A stretch of 64,000 bases of DNA, taken from contig NZ_CP036349.1 in the NCBI RefSeq assembly GCF_007753265.1, positions 2,327,363 to 2,391,362 of the forward strand, in the 5' to 3' direction. Made by a program: the position numbers and the translations under genes. This document shows, one piece after another, positions 16,956-25,853 of this stretch. This DNA comes from Botrimarina mediterranea (lineage in GTDB: Bacteria > Planctomycetota > Planctomycetia > Pirellulales > Lacipirellulaceae). Below the pieces are notes generated by a model that was not told the DNA's origin, ran no database searches, and worked only from the letters and a program-made list of their open reading frames with translations. Numbering within the stretch: the first letter of the stretch is position 1; every line of letters begins with the position of its first letter.

Positions 16956-19538
16956 ATGCCACCCGACCACCAGTTCGAGCACCTCCCGCTTGTTTTTAAG
17001 CATCACGGCCCGGCGCGCCTCACCGGAGGCGGCTCCGACGCCGACCTCACCAAAGAATTCCGTCGCAATCGCAAGAGCCACTCGACGACACTCCTGTCGA
17101 GCCTGACGGCGGCGTCCGACGCATGGCGAAAAACTCAGGTGGCCCGACGTGAGCAGGACGCGCCGGAGGTGGAAGCAGGCATCCCCCTGGTGCTCCAGGT
17201 CGATACGTCCTTGGACCTGGACGACCTGCGTCGGCAGTTCGCATTCGAGGTCGTGGCGGAGGAAGAGGATGGCTATGTGATTGTCGCTTCGGAAGACGTC
17301 GATCTGGCTCTCTTTCGGCAGAAGGTGAAGGATTTTGCGGGAGGGGGGACCGGATCGGGAAACATCGCGAAGGTCCACGAGCTGCTCGACAGCGACACGC
17401 AAGAAGATCGGCTTCGGCGCGTGCTCTCCGAGCGCCTCTTCGCGGAGTGGCCCGAAATGCAGGACGACGCCTTATACATCTGCGACGTCGGCATCGCCTG
17501 CACCGGTAACTGGGCGGCCCCGAATCCGTTCAAGCCACGCGCTCACTGGAAAGCGGAGACGAACCAGCGGCACGAAGAAAAGAATCGTGCTGAGGTTCAG
17601 GCAGCCTACGACCGCTGGGACGAGCTGCGTGAGGACCGTCGGGCGGAGGTCAAGCGGATCACGGACCACTACGGCGCCGAGGTGCTCGGCGAGTACGAGA
17701 AGGCCGTGCCTGTTCCCGATAGCTTCACGCTCCGCGTGCGTATCGCAGCTCGGGGGCTCAAGGACCTGGTGCTCAGCTACCCCTATGTATTCGAGGTGAC
17801 CGAGCCGGACGAGATCGAGACGCCGCAGCAGCAGGCCCGCGACCTGGAGGACCAACTGGCGGAGATAGAGTTCCAGGCTCCAGCTCCCGACGCCCCGGTG
17901 GTTTGCGTGATCGACAGCGGCATTCAGGAGGAACACCGCTGGCTGGCGGCGGCCGTCGATGGGAGCGTGTCGAAGAGCTTCTTGCCGGCGCCGGACGCCG
18001 ATTCGGTGGCGGACCATGTCGCTGGCGGCGGACACGGCACCCGGGTCGCCGGCGCCGTGTTGTACGGCCGCACAATTCCCAAGTCGGGGGTCGTGCCCCT
18101 CGAAGCTCGCCTCCAGAACGCTCGAGTGCTGAACGGTCGTTGCGAGATGCCACGCGAGATGTTTCCGCCTGAAGTGCTGGAGCAAGTCGTCGAGCATTTC
18201 CACCGAGTCGGCAATACGCGACTCTTTAATCAGTCGGTAAACGCCGACAGCCCCTGCCGCACCACGCATATGTCGGCTTGGGCGGCGGAAATCGACCGCC
18301 TCTCGCACGAAAACGACATTCTCGTCGTTCAAAGCACGGGCAATCTCAAGACCGATCGTCCCGCGCCACGCCCTGGGGTGGCGCAGCTTTTGGAGACGGG
18401 AAGGCCCTACCCGGATTATCTCGATCAGCCCGCCTGCCGGCTCGCCAACCCGGCGCAGAGCTTGCAGGCGATGACCGTCGGGTCGGTCGCGATCGAGACG
18501 CTTGAACAAGACGGTTGGCGGAGCATCGCTACGGCCAGCGGCGCTCCCTCGGCTTTTGGTCGCTCGGGGCCGGGCATTTGGGGCGTGATCAAGCCGGAGG
18601 TCGTCGAGCAGGGTGGCGATTTTCTGGTGAGCGATGGCGCTCCGCCGGCCGTGGCGACTCCTGATGTGGGCGCCAACTGCTATACAGAACTGGTTCGGTC
18701 GACAAGAAACGGCGGACCCGCACACGCCCGCGACTGCGTAGGGACTTCTTTCGCGGCGCCGCAGGTCGCCAGGATTGCGGCCCGCCTGCAAGCGGTGCTG
18801 CCCGAAGAACCTTGCCTGCTCTACCGAGCGCTGATTGCCCAGTCGGCGCGGTGGCCGGCCTGGGCAAACGGCCTCTCGCCCGCCGAGCAGGCCGCCCTCT
18901 TGCGACGCATCGGATACGGCATCCCCGACCTCGACCGGGCGACAACCAACACCGATCAGCGGGTCACGCTCATCACCAGCGGTAAGACGAAGCTCGAAGC
19001 AGGCGGCTGTCACATCTATCAGGTGCCGGTCCCGGAGCGGTTGCGGCGCCCCGGAGAAGATCACCAGATACGGATTGACGTGACGCTCTCCTACTCCACC
19101 GCGACGCGGCGGACGCGGCGAAAGCACGCCTATCAGGCGACTTGGCTCGACTGGGTGACCAACCGACGGGACGAGTTGTTGGAACCATTCGTGGAGCGCG
19201 CGATTAAGCGCGAAGCCGAGTATGCGAACCAGGGGCGCGAGACGTTCAATTGGACGGTACACCCGCAAGTGCAGTATGGTCTGAGCGGCGCCAACCGCAG
19301 TGCGGGCACACTGCAAAAGGACTGGGCCTATATCAATTCTTACAACCTGCCGAGGGATTTTTGCATCGCGGTGCGGGGGCACCAGGGCTGGAACACCTCG
19401 CCCGATTCATCAGCCGCTTATACGCTAGCCGTAACCTTCGAAGCGACGGGCGGCGAATTATCGGTCTACGAAGAAGTCAGGGCCGAGGTGCTGGAACTAA
19501 TTGTGCAAGCTGAGCAAGAGGTAGAGATATCCGACTAG
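16956..19538 (+). CDS. ietS: S8 subtilisin-like protease, IetS-like
   Basis: An 860-residue protease with no signal peptide, hence cytoplasmic, unlike most secreted subtilases. The catalytic triad is complete: Asp320 in CVIDSG, His360 in GGGHGTRVAG and Ser598 in GTSFAAP; an oxyanion Asn is likely in the STGN segment near residue 460. A 300-residue N-terminal extension, with a charged helical stretch around 200-250, precedes the catalytic domain; a C-terminal beta-rich region of about 230 residues follows. The gene starts 3 bp after the AAA ATPase stop. In IetAS-type systems the protease is the toxic effector and the ATPase restrains or directs it; this is established only for a few members. 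A 636-residue open frame on the opposite strand is a coding shadow caused by GC-rich codon use. Confidence 0.87.
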   Translation: MPPDHQFEHLPLVFKHHGPARLTGGGSDADLTKEFRRNRKSHSTTLLSSLTAASDAWRKTQVARREQDAPEVEAGIPLVLQVDTSLDLDDLRRQFAFEVVAEEEDGYVIVASEDVDLALFRQKVKDFAGGGTGSGNIAKVHELLDSDTQEDRLRRVLSERLFAEWPEMQDDALYICDVGIACTGNWAAPNPFKPRAHWKAETNQRHEEKNRAEVQAAYDRWDELREDRRAEVKRITDHYGAEVLGEYEKAVPVPDSFTLRVRIAARGLKDLVLSYPYVFEVTEPDEIETPQQQARDLEDQLAEIEFQAPAPDAPVVCVIDSGIQEEHRWLAAAVDGSVSKSFLPAPDADSVADHVAGGGHGTRVAGAVLYGRTIPKSGVVPLEARLQNARVLNGRCEMPREMFPPEVLEQVVEHFHRVGNTRLFNQSVNADSPCRTTHMSAWAAEIDRLSHENDILVVQSTGNLKTDRPAPRPGVAQLLETGRPYPDYLDQPACRLANPAQSLQAMTVGSVAIETLEQDGWRSIATASGAPSAFGRSGPGIWGVIKPEVVEQGGDFLVSDGAPPAVATPDVGANCYTELVRSTRNGGPAHARDCVGTSFAAPQVARIAARLQAVLPEEPCLLYRALIAQSARWPAWANGLSPAEQAALLRRIGYGIPDLDRATTNTDQRVTLITSGKTKLEAGGCHIYQVPVPERLRRPGEDHQIRIDVTLSYSTATRRTRRKHAYQATWLDWVTNRRDELLEPFVERAIKREAEYANQGRETFNWTVHPQVQYGLSGANRSAGTLQKDWAYINSYNLPRDFCIAVRGHQGWNTSPDSSAAYTLAVTFEATGGELSVYEEVRAEVLELIVQAEQEVEISD

Positions 19539-20154
19539 CTGAGATAAGACAGCGGACAAGATCAAGGGCAGAGTTGTTACAGGATGTTTCAATGATTTCG
19601 CACCTCCAGCTCCCGCGGTTTAGGAGTGAACACGCCCCTTGCGGCAATCTCCGTACTTGCAAGCAGATTAGGGTTTATGTCCCTGCGTTTTGCAATTGAG
19701 GCCACAACTTTACCCCGCCGGTACGCAGGAGCGACCTCGTGCGAGACTAATCGGTGTTTTCCTCGGAATGGGTCGAGCAACGCGATTTCTGATTCGGTGG
19801 GACTCGTCGGTTGTACGCCACCGCATCCTCCCACCGTCCCATTGTCGGTTTGGCCCTGCCCCGTCCCGGAGTGAGCATACAGAGGGGAGGGAGCCGCCAA
19901 ATCCGTCGTTGCAGGCGTGCGTTACCCCCGCCTTGGCTTGCTCTAGCCGAGGCTACTGGCCCGAGGGCGAATAGACCTCCACACCAGTCGCGTGTCAGAG
20001 GTTAAACTGTGTGCTTCCGAGAAGACACCTCGCTGTCGCCGTCGTACGGACTAAAACGATGGTGTAGAACCACGACGATGGGGTGATAGATCGACGACGG
20101 CAAGGTCAATGAGCCCATGCCGAATTCAAAGCCGTAACTGGAGGGTCTGCCGCC
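19539..20154. other. 615-bp gap before the RT gene; possible regulatory or non-coding RNA region
   Basis: No convincing protein gene. Open frames at 19626-19974 lack ribosome binding sites and protein-like character. A hairpin is present at 19931-19952 (CCTTGGCT paired with AGCCGAGG). Some defence reverse transcriptases have a template RNA encoded just upstream, so this gap is the place to look; I know of no established RNA for the type 1 systems. Confidence 0.4.
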
Positions 20155-23100
20155 TTGGCTAAAAAACGCCGACCAACCTGGGACCCATTCACCCGGCCAC
20201 AGCCGACGTGGGAGTGCTTGACGCACCCCGCGCTCCTGGTGCAGGCCTGGAAGAAGACACACAGTTACCTTCGTTCAAAGAGCTGGTTTGCGGACATACT
20301 TGAGCTCGACTTGTCGGCAGTCGATCTTAAGGAGTATATCGATGTGCTCCGTCAAGATATCTGCGATGGACCAGAGCGCTTTGCTCCCTCGCCCATGCGA
20401 CTGGTACCGGCGCCCAAGTCGGACCTCTATCCGTGGGTGTTCAAAGACGGGGCGTGGCAACCGGGGCCAAAGACAAAGAAGTTCGTCCGACCGCTGGCGC
20501 ACCTAGCCTTACGCGACCAGGTGCTCGCGACGGCGGTAATGATCTGTTTGGCGGACTGTGTCGAGACCATTCAAGGCGACAGCGACCTACCGACCGCAGA
20601 CGCGAGGAAGGCGGGTGTCACAAGCTATGGGAATCGACTTTTGGTCGACTGGGTCAGCGGTGACGCAACGCCGCAATCGGGTCACTTCACGTGGGGCAAT
20701 GCAGCACTTTATCGCAAGTACTACCTAGACTACCAAGCGTTCCTAAAACGCCCCATCGACATCTGCCGTCAGCAACTTTCACTTACGCCGGAGGACGCTG
20801 AGCTTGGTGTAGTTACGATCGACCTACAAGGTTTCTACGACGCAATTCCAGTCGACGAGGCAATCGCCGCCTTGAAGAACCTCTCCAAGGAAGCGGGGCA
20901 TAGAAACGACCTTCGCTTCTGGCAGGCCGTTAAGAGTTGCTTTGCCTGGACGTGGGACAAGTCGGACGCCCAGTCTAAAACGTTGCTTAAGAGCAAGAAG
21001 CTGCCGTCTGGGCTTCCCCAGGGGCTCGTCGCCGCCGGGTTCTTTAGCAACGCGTACATGGTCGATTTTGACCGCAGGCTGGCCCGAACGATTAAGCGAG
21101 CAAAGCCGGACGTCGGAAAGGGGTGGCGTATCCTCGACTACTGCCGGTACGTCGATGACATCCGACTGGTGGTCGCCGGACCGATCGCCTCCGATGGAGA
21201 AGACATACCACGGTTGTGCGGCGACTGGATAAACAAGCAGTTGACGAAGTATATCAAAGGGCAGCAGTGTAATGATGGAAAGTCGGCTTTCGCCACGCAT
21301 GAAGAGGTGGAGAGTCGGACGATGCGACCGGTCTTGATGGCGGCGATCCAGGACAAGCTTAGTGGCCCGATCGATCTCCAGTCGCTCGAAGAGGCGGGGC
21401 TAGCCCTCGACGGCTTACTGAACACCGTTGGTAACAGTGAAGCCGTCGGAGGCGCTACGGAAGCAAAGCCGCAGGACGACCAGCACGACAAGACGCTTGC
21501 TTTGGAGCGGATACACGCCCCTCGCCACAGCGTGCGCGACGACACCGTAGCGCGCTTCGCGGCGTTTCGACAGCTCAAGGCACTCCGGGCTCGCCGTTTC
21601 TTGCTTGCGGCTGAGCCGGCCGGAGTACGCTCGACGGCTCTAAGACGGCTCGACGCGGAGGTCGAGTCCTCGGCGCGGCGGATGGTTTGGATGTGGAGTC
21701 GCGATCCTTCCCTTGTGATCGTCCTACGACATGCGATGAACCTTTGCCCTACGCCAGAGCTGATCGAGCCGGTGCTCGAAGCGCTTCGGTCGGTAATAGG
21801 GCCGGACGGACTCAAGAAGCAGGACGGTAAAGAGGAGGCATTTGACCAGGCCGCTGCGTGGTACACCGCCGGCGAGCTGCTCAAGGCGGGGGTGATTGAG
21901 ACGGGGTTCGAGGCGTCTCCTTCCGAGCTGCCGGAGAAGGCCGACTTAGAGGGGTACCGGGAGTCACTTGCGGATTTTTCTGAAGAGCTGTTGAGAGAGG
22001 CTCGCACGCCATGGTTTGTCGCGCGTCAGGCGGCTGTGTTCCTGCTGTCTGTAGGTCGCATACCGTTGCCGTCCACCGCACTCCGCAAAACGATCGGCAA
22101 CGACTATATCGCTCTACTCAAAGTTGCGAAAGGCGGCATTTCTCTAGCAGGCGACGGCAGCCGCTTGCTGCCACTCCTTCTCGTACTCGACCAACTGTGT
22201 AACCATCGGTCGAAAACCCTCACGAGACTCAGAAAGTACTTCTTGTCCCTGACGCCTGAAGAAGCGCCGCACGAGGTGGAACGACTAGTGCTCGCGAATC
22301 TTCAGATTGCGATCGATCTTCGTGCGCATCTAATTGCGAAGCGTTCCTCGAAACGGAAGTATGTGCCGCTGATTGCCACACTACCCAACGACGACGAGCG
22401 CGACAAACACGAAACCACCGATCTTGGCAGGAACGCAACTCTTGGCGAAGTAATGGGGGCGCGGGACAACCCATTCGCACAGGAAACGGCAGCGCTGCAG
22501 CTCCTGAAAAAGCTCGCGGAAGCCTTGAGAGTGGGCGAGATCCACCAAGAACAACTGCAACCGCAAAGCTTGCGGCTCAGTATCAACGCGCCCTGGCGGA
22601 CCCTAAAAAATCCTCGTCGCAAGCAGACTCTCGGCGTGCATCAAATTGACAGCAAACATGCCGACCCTCGCTATGTCAATCCGACGTGGGCCAACGGGGA
22701 ACGGGGGGAGCTGTACGCGCTGGGGCGGCTCCTCCGGTCCGCTGTTCTGGGTTCCAATGACTTCACTGCTTCGAGCTTCGAGCTGTCGCAGTATCGTGAC
22801 GGCTACTCCGGCCTCAAGAGTTCTTGGTTCAAGCGCCAGCACGGCCTATCGACCGACTTATCGGCCTCGGAATGGGACACGACCAGCCGGTCTCCCTGGT
22901 TCGCTTCCCTGGTAGCGCATCTGCTTAGCTGGCCAGGCAGCCGCGTTGATCCGGACGGCGAGTTTACCCAACTCCGGACCGTGGACGGCCTGCTGAAAGT
23001 AGTCAGCTCGCGGCTAACGGTGCTCAAAAAGATGTTTGGTCGCGCGACCGACCTTCCCGTGTATGACTGCGACCTACGCCTTGAGCTTAAGTCTCCGCCA

Positions 23101-23949
23101 ACGCTGTCGATGGCGCTCGTGCAGACCGTCCGACCTACCCGTGACGATTTTATAGCACACGGGGCCGATCTCGGGTCGAGCGCTTTCCGGCCCGTGCATC
23201 GGGGGCACCTCGCCTCAATGCTCCGCCTAACCTACGAGCACTTGGCGCTGCGTCCTAGTTACGACAAGAAGGCAGTCGTCGACTTCGTGGTGCTCCCCGA
23301 ACTGAGCGTTCACCTAGACGATTTAGACCTCGTAGAACGCTTCATCGACGCGACGCAAGCGATTGTTTTCTGCGGCCTCTCGTTTTTTAACGACGCGCGG
23401 CGAGGCGGCCTCGTTAATAGTGGATTGTGGCTTATCCCCGAGCGCCGGAAATCGGGCCGGAGCTTTCGTCGGCTGTTGCAGGGAAAGCACCACCTCACCG
23501 AGGAAGAAACGAAACTGGGTGTGCTCCCCCACCGCCCCCACCAACATGTTCTCAAGGTCCGTGGCCTTGCGAATCAGAAACCGTTCGCGATCTCCGCGGC
23601 GATCTGCTTCGACGCGACGGACCTCTCACTCGCCGCCGACCTGCGCGACCAAACCGATATGCTGATTGTGGCGGCGAACAATAAAGACGTGCCGACGTTT
23701 GACACGATGGCGACGTCGCTCAGCTGGCACATGTTTCAACACGTCGCCATCGTGAACAGCGGCGAATTTGGCGGATCGGTTGTCAGTGCTCCTTACAGGG
23801 AAAGGCATCAGCGGGTGCTCAAGCACGACCACGGAGGTCTCCAGGCCGCGATATCGATTGTCGAGATCGACCTCAGCGACTACCAGCGGATGCGCGAACA
23901 TCCGCCTAGAAAACTGAAAACACCCCCCGCAGGCTTTGCACGGCACTAA
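20155..23949 (+). CDS. drt1: reverse transcriptase-nitrilase fusion, DRT type 1 (UG1)
   Basis: A 1264-residue protein. The TTG at 20155 is chosen because GGAGGG lies about 9 bases upstream and the first residues (MAKKRRPTWDPF) look like a true N-terminus. The N-terminal third is a reverse transcriptase of the unknown-group/Abi kind: first catalytic Asp223 in TIDLQGFYD, GLPQG at 286-290 and YVDD at 332-335. The middle is long and alpha-helical. The C-terminal 230 residues form a nitrilase/carbon-nitrogen hydrolase domain with a complete triad: Glu1049 (VLPELS), Lys1111 (GKHHL) and Cys1151 (AICFD). RT-nitrilase fusion is the hallmark of defence-associated RT type 1. All five catalytic motifs are intact, so the protein should be active. 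It stands alone, 616 bp after the subtilase gene. Confidence 0.94.
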   Translation: MAKKRRPTWDPFTRPQPTWECLTHPALLVQAWKKTHSYLRSKSWFADILELDLSAVDLKEYIDVLRQDICDGPERFAPSPMRLVPAPKSDLYPWVFKDGAWQPGPKTKKFVRPLAHLALRDQVLATAVMICLADCVETIQGDSDLPTADARKAGVTSYGNRLLVDWVSGDATPQSGHFTWGNAALYRKYYLDYQAFLKRPIDICRQQLSLTPEDAELGVVTIDLQGFYDAIPVDEAIAALKNLSKEAGHRNDLRFWQAVKSCFAWTWDKSDAQSKTLLKSKKLPSGLPQGLVAAGFFSNAYMVDFDRRLARTIKRAKPDVGKGWRILDYCRYVDDIRLVVAGPIASDGEDIPRLCGDWINKQLTKYIKGQQCNDGKSAFATHEEVESRTMRPVLMAAIQDKLSGPIDLQSLEEAGLALDGLLNTVGNSEAVGGATEAKPQDDQHDKTLALERIHAPRHSVRDDTVARFAAFRQLKALRARRFLLAAEPAGVRSTALRRLDAEVESSARRMVWMWSRDPSLVIVLRHAMNLCPTPELIEPVLEALRSVIGPDGLKKQDGKEEAFDQAAAWYTAGELLKAGVIETGFEASPSELPEKADLEGYRESLADFSEELLREARTPWFVARQAAVFLLSVGRIPLPSTALRKTIGNDYIALLKVAKGGISLAGDGSRLLPLLLVLDQLCNHRSKTLTRLRKYFLSLTPEEAPHEVERLVLANLQIAIDLRAHLIAKRSSKRKYVPLIATLPNDDERDKHETTDLGRNATLGEVMGARDNPFAQETAALQLLKKLAEALRVGEIHQEQLQPQSLRLSINAPWRTLKNPRRKQTLGVHQIDSKHADPRYVNPTWANGERGELYALGRLLRSAVLGSNDFTASSFELSQYRDGYSGLKSSWFKRQHGLSTDLSASEWDTTSRSPWFASLVAHLLSWPGSRVDPDGEFTQLRTVDGLLKVVSSRLTVLKKMFGRATDLPVYDCDLRLELKSPPTLSMALVQTVRPTRDDFIAHGADLGSSAFRPVHRGHLASMLRLTYEHLALRPSYDKKAVVDFVVLPELSVHLDDLDLVERFIDATQAIVFCGLSFFNDARRGGLVNSGLWLIPERRKSGRSFRRLLQGKHHLTEEETKLGVLPHRPHQHVLKVRGLANQKPFAISAAICFDATDLSLAADLRDQTDMLIVAANNKDVPTFDTMATSLSWHMFQHVAIVNSGEFGGSVVSAPYRERHQRVLKHDHGGLQAAISIVEIDLSDYQRMREHPPRKLKTPPAGFARH

Positions 23950-24121
23950 GTGTCGATGGGGATAATGGCTATCCGCAGAATCTTCTCTGAGAAGCAACAT
24001 CTGATGTCCTTGCACATGAGAGTCGGGACGTTTCGGCTTCCGTCGACAATGAGCTGGAAGGCGGCAAGCCGCTGGCGATTGTCAGGACTCGCTCCATGAC
24101 ACCTGACGAGGGAAGAATTCA

Positions 24122-24695
24122 ATGACGTGGCACGCTCAATCTGGGAAACTGGTTCTCTCAGGCAACGAAGCCAAGCTATACCGGGAGGCAATCCTCTTCA
24201 TGTGCGACCTCAGCGTCGGTGCGGCTGACGACGAAGAGTCGTGCTTCGAAGGCGCCACGGTTTTCGACCGAATGAGCAGGGTCCCAACAGTTAGCTTCGC
24301 TTGAAATCGTCGCCCTGCATCTCTTCCACGAGACGGCCGAGTGCCTGCCGCTGACAGCTTGGTCGCAGGCGACGCTCGCAAGCGTGCTTTACGAGGTCAG
24401 GACCATGATCCTTAGAGAGGTTGAGGAGGCAGAGCGGGACGACTTGCGACGAACGGTCGTGGACGCCCTGGACGCGCACGAAGATGTCACGGGGTTTGAA
24501 TCCGAAGAAGGCTGGATTGGTCTGTTGGACGCTAACGACGAGCGGTTCCTGTGGGACCTCGATTTCGAAAACGACGACCTCTCCGACCTGCCACTCGAGC
24601 ACTCATCGCATACCCGCCGGGCGCTACACTTTTCGACTGCCGATGAAGCATTCGAAACTACGAAGCATAGGGTGGCCCTCAGCATGGGTGCTTAG
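24122..24695 (+). pseudogene. frameshifted hypothetical protein gene
   Basis: Two open frames that belong to one protein. The first (24122-24304, 60 codons) starts at an ATG with GAGGGAAG in front and ends soon after MSRV. The second frame is open without a stop from 24276 through 24695 and continues with a segment starting QQLASLEIVALHLF, which reads as a natural helix continuing the first part. A single-base shift near the CCC at 24283-24285 would restore about 190 residues with a helical N-terminal half and an acidic C-terminal half (WIGLLDANDERFLWDLDFENDD). I do not recognise a named family, although proteins with this general pattern occur in planctomycetes. Either decay or a sequencing error is possible. 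Its stop lies inside the start of the right boundary repeat. Confidence 0.65.
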
Positions 24696-24919
24696 CTCTA
24701 CAGCAACCCGAATTGTAGTCGGGGCATGATTGACACTCAATCAGCCGACCAGCCCACCTGTGGCCATCCAGGCATGCCAAGCCCCTCCCCAGCCTATGCC
24801 TCGCCCTGCGCCCCTTCCGCTGTCACCCTCACGTCGGCCTCGCCCCGCCGTATGGGCCGACGTGAGGGGGATGGCGGGAGGTGGCGTCATGCCCCTTCTG
24901 CCGAGCCGGAGCTGAGGTC
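24673..24919. repeat. right copy of 250-bp direct repeat (island boundary)
   Basis: Partner of the repeat at 3628-3876, same orientation. It begins within the last codons of the frameshifted gene and contains the identical 74-bp core at 24808-24881. Outside the core the copies differ in scattered bases, so the duplication is not recent or is under little constraint beyond the hairpin. Confidence 0.9.
24826..24868. terminator. 14-bp perfect stem in right repeat copy
   Basis: Same hairpin as at 3783-3825, with arms at 24826-24839 and 24855-24868. Here it follows the frameshifted gene and precedes the metal island by some 320 bp, a position fit for a transcription stop, though no T-tract follows. 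Confidence 0.6.
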
Positions 24920-25190
24920 AGGTGTCCGCGCCTCTCAATTGACGAGCCTTGCCAGCTATCTGGTAGGCTGAGGGATTACGGCGAAACCCTTCAGACGACA
25001 GCCGCCACGGACAGAGTGGCCCATTGTCCGTCCGTTCGAGTCAGAGTAGGCCAGGATGCGGCGTTTCCGCGGACAAAGCGGGTTTGCCCCAAGATCGCGA
25101 TTTGGCTAAACTTAGGGTTGATCCGACCCGATTGAAAAGAACAAGAGGCAGACGATGCGCTCTTGCATTATCGATTCAGGGAAATGACCT

Positions 25191-25676
25191 TTGTTCCGCT
25201 GCTACCACAACACGAAGCGAGGAGTCGCCCTGCTTGGGGTGCTGCTCGCCTTGTTGTCGAGCACGGAGCAGGGACACTGGCTTTGCCAGCTAGGCGCCTG
25301 CTCAGTGGCTGCCGCGGACGATTCTAGTGGTCACCACGACGAGGTCGCTGCTGGGGGCTGCTCACACTCGCACGGGTGTTCCGTCTCCTGCGAGAAGTCG
25401 TCGGAACAGCCGTCGTGTGACACTCAGCGTCACCACGATAGTAAATGCCCCTGTCCTCCAAGCTGCTGGTGCAAGCAAGCGCCACAGCCGTTGGAACTGC
25501 CGAGGGATGGAGCCCAAACTTCCGAACTTGAGCTGGCTGGCGTCTCGCCTAGCCATGCGTCGGCGCTGCTCGCCTTTGAACCTGGGGCGAAGTTCCCGGG
25601 CGCTCAATCAGTTAGCGACTTAGTACAAGTCACCTCAGCAGAGCGCTGCGCTCTGCTCTGTCGCTTCCTGATTTGA
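25191..25676 (+). CDS. Cys/His-rich exported small protein with LCRFL C-terminus (family A, copy 1)
   Basis: A 161-residue protein of unknown function at the head of the metal island. The TTG start at 25191 gives MFR followed by a hydrophobic export signal (RGVALLGVLLALLSS). The mature part is packed with Cys and His: CSHSHGCSVSC, then CPCPPSCWC. It ends with CALLCRFLI. A second protein in this window (41782-42240) starts with MFR, has a similar signal and ends with ILLCRFLT, so the two are paralogues with conserved ends and a variable metal-ligand-rich middle. A periplasmic or surface metal chaperone is the likely role; this is inference. About 175 bp of leader separate it from the HMA-domain gene. 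The ribosome binding site is only AGGGA at long spacing, so the start is moderately secure. Confidence 0.7.
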   Translation: MFRCYHNTKRGVALLGVLLALLSSTEQGHWLCQLGACSVAAADDSSGHHDEVAAGGCSHSHGCSVSCEKSSEQPSCDTQRHHDSKCPCPPSCWCKQAPQPLELPRDGAQTSELELAGVSPSHASALLAFEPGAKFPGAQSVSDLVQVTSAERCALLCRFLI

Positions 25677-25853
25677 TTTCTCTTCGACGCAAGCCCTCTG
25701 CTTGCGTGTGACGCACCCCTTTGAATTTGGCGAACGCCTTATTCACCGCCGGGGAAGAGGTCCGTTCCCGTTTGATCGTTGTTACCCGCTGCGCGATGAC
25801 GTGCGCAGTAGGGAAGCGGCGTTATTACAACCACCGATTATGAAGGAGAAGCT

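Noticed and set aside
17472-19382. A 636-codon open frame opposite the subtilase gene
   Set aside because: It is a coding shadow in a GC-rich gene: it has no ribosome binding site, no known domain, and the plus-strand frame has a full catalytic triad.
19626-19974. Open frames upstream of the RT gene
   Set aside because: No ribosome binding site, and the composition reads like non-coding sequence with Pro and Arg runs.
3628-24919. Reading the two boundary repeats as att sites of an integrase-driven island
   Set aside because: No integrase or recombinase gene is inside the repeats, no tRNA flanks either copy, and the repeats are longer and less exact than normal att cores.
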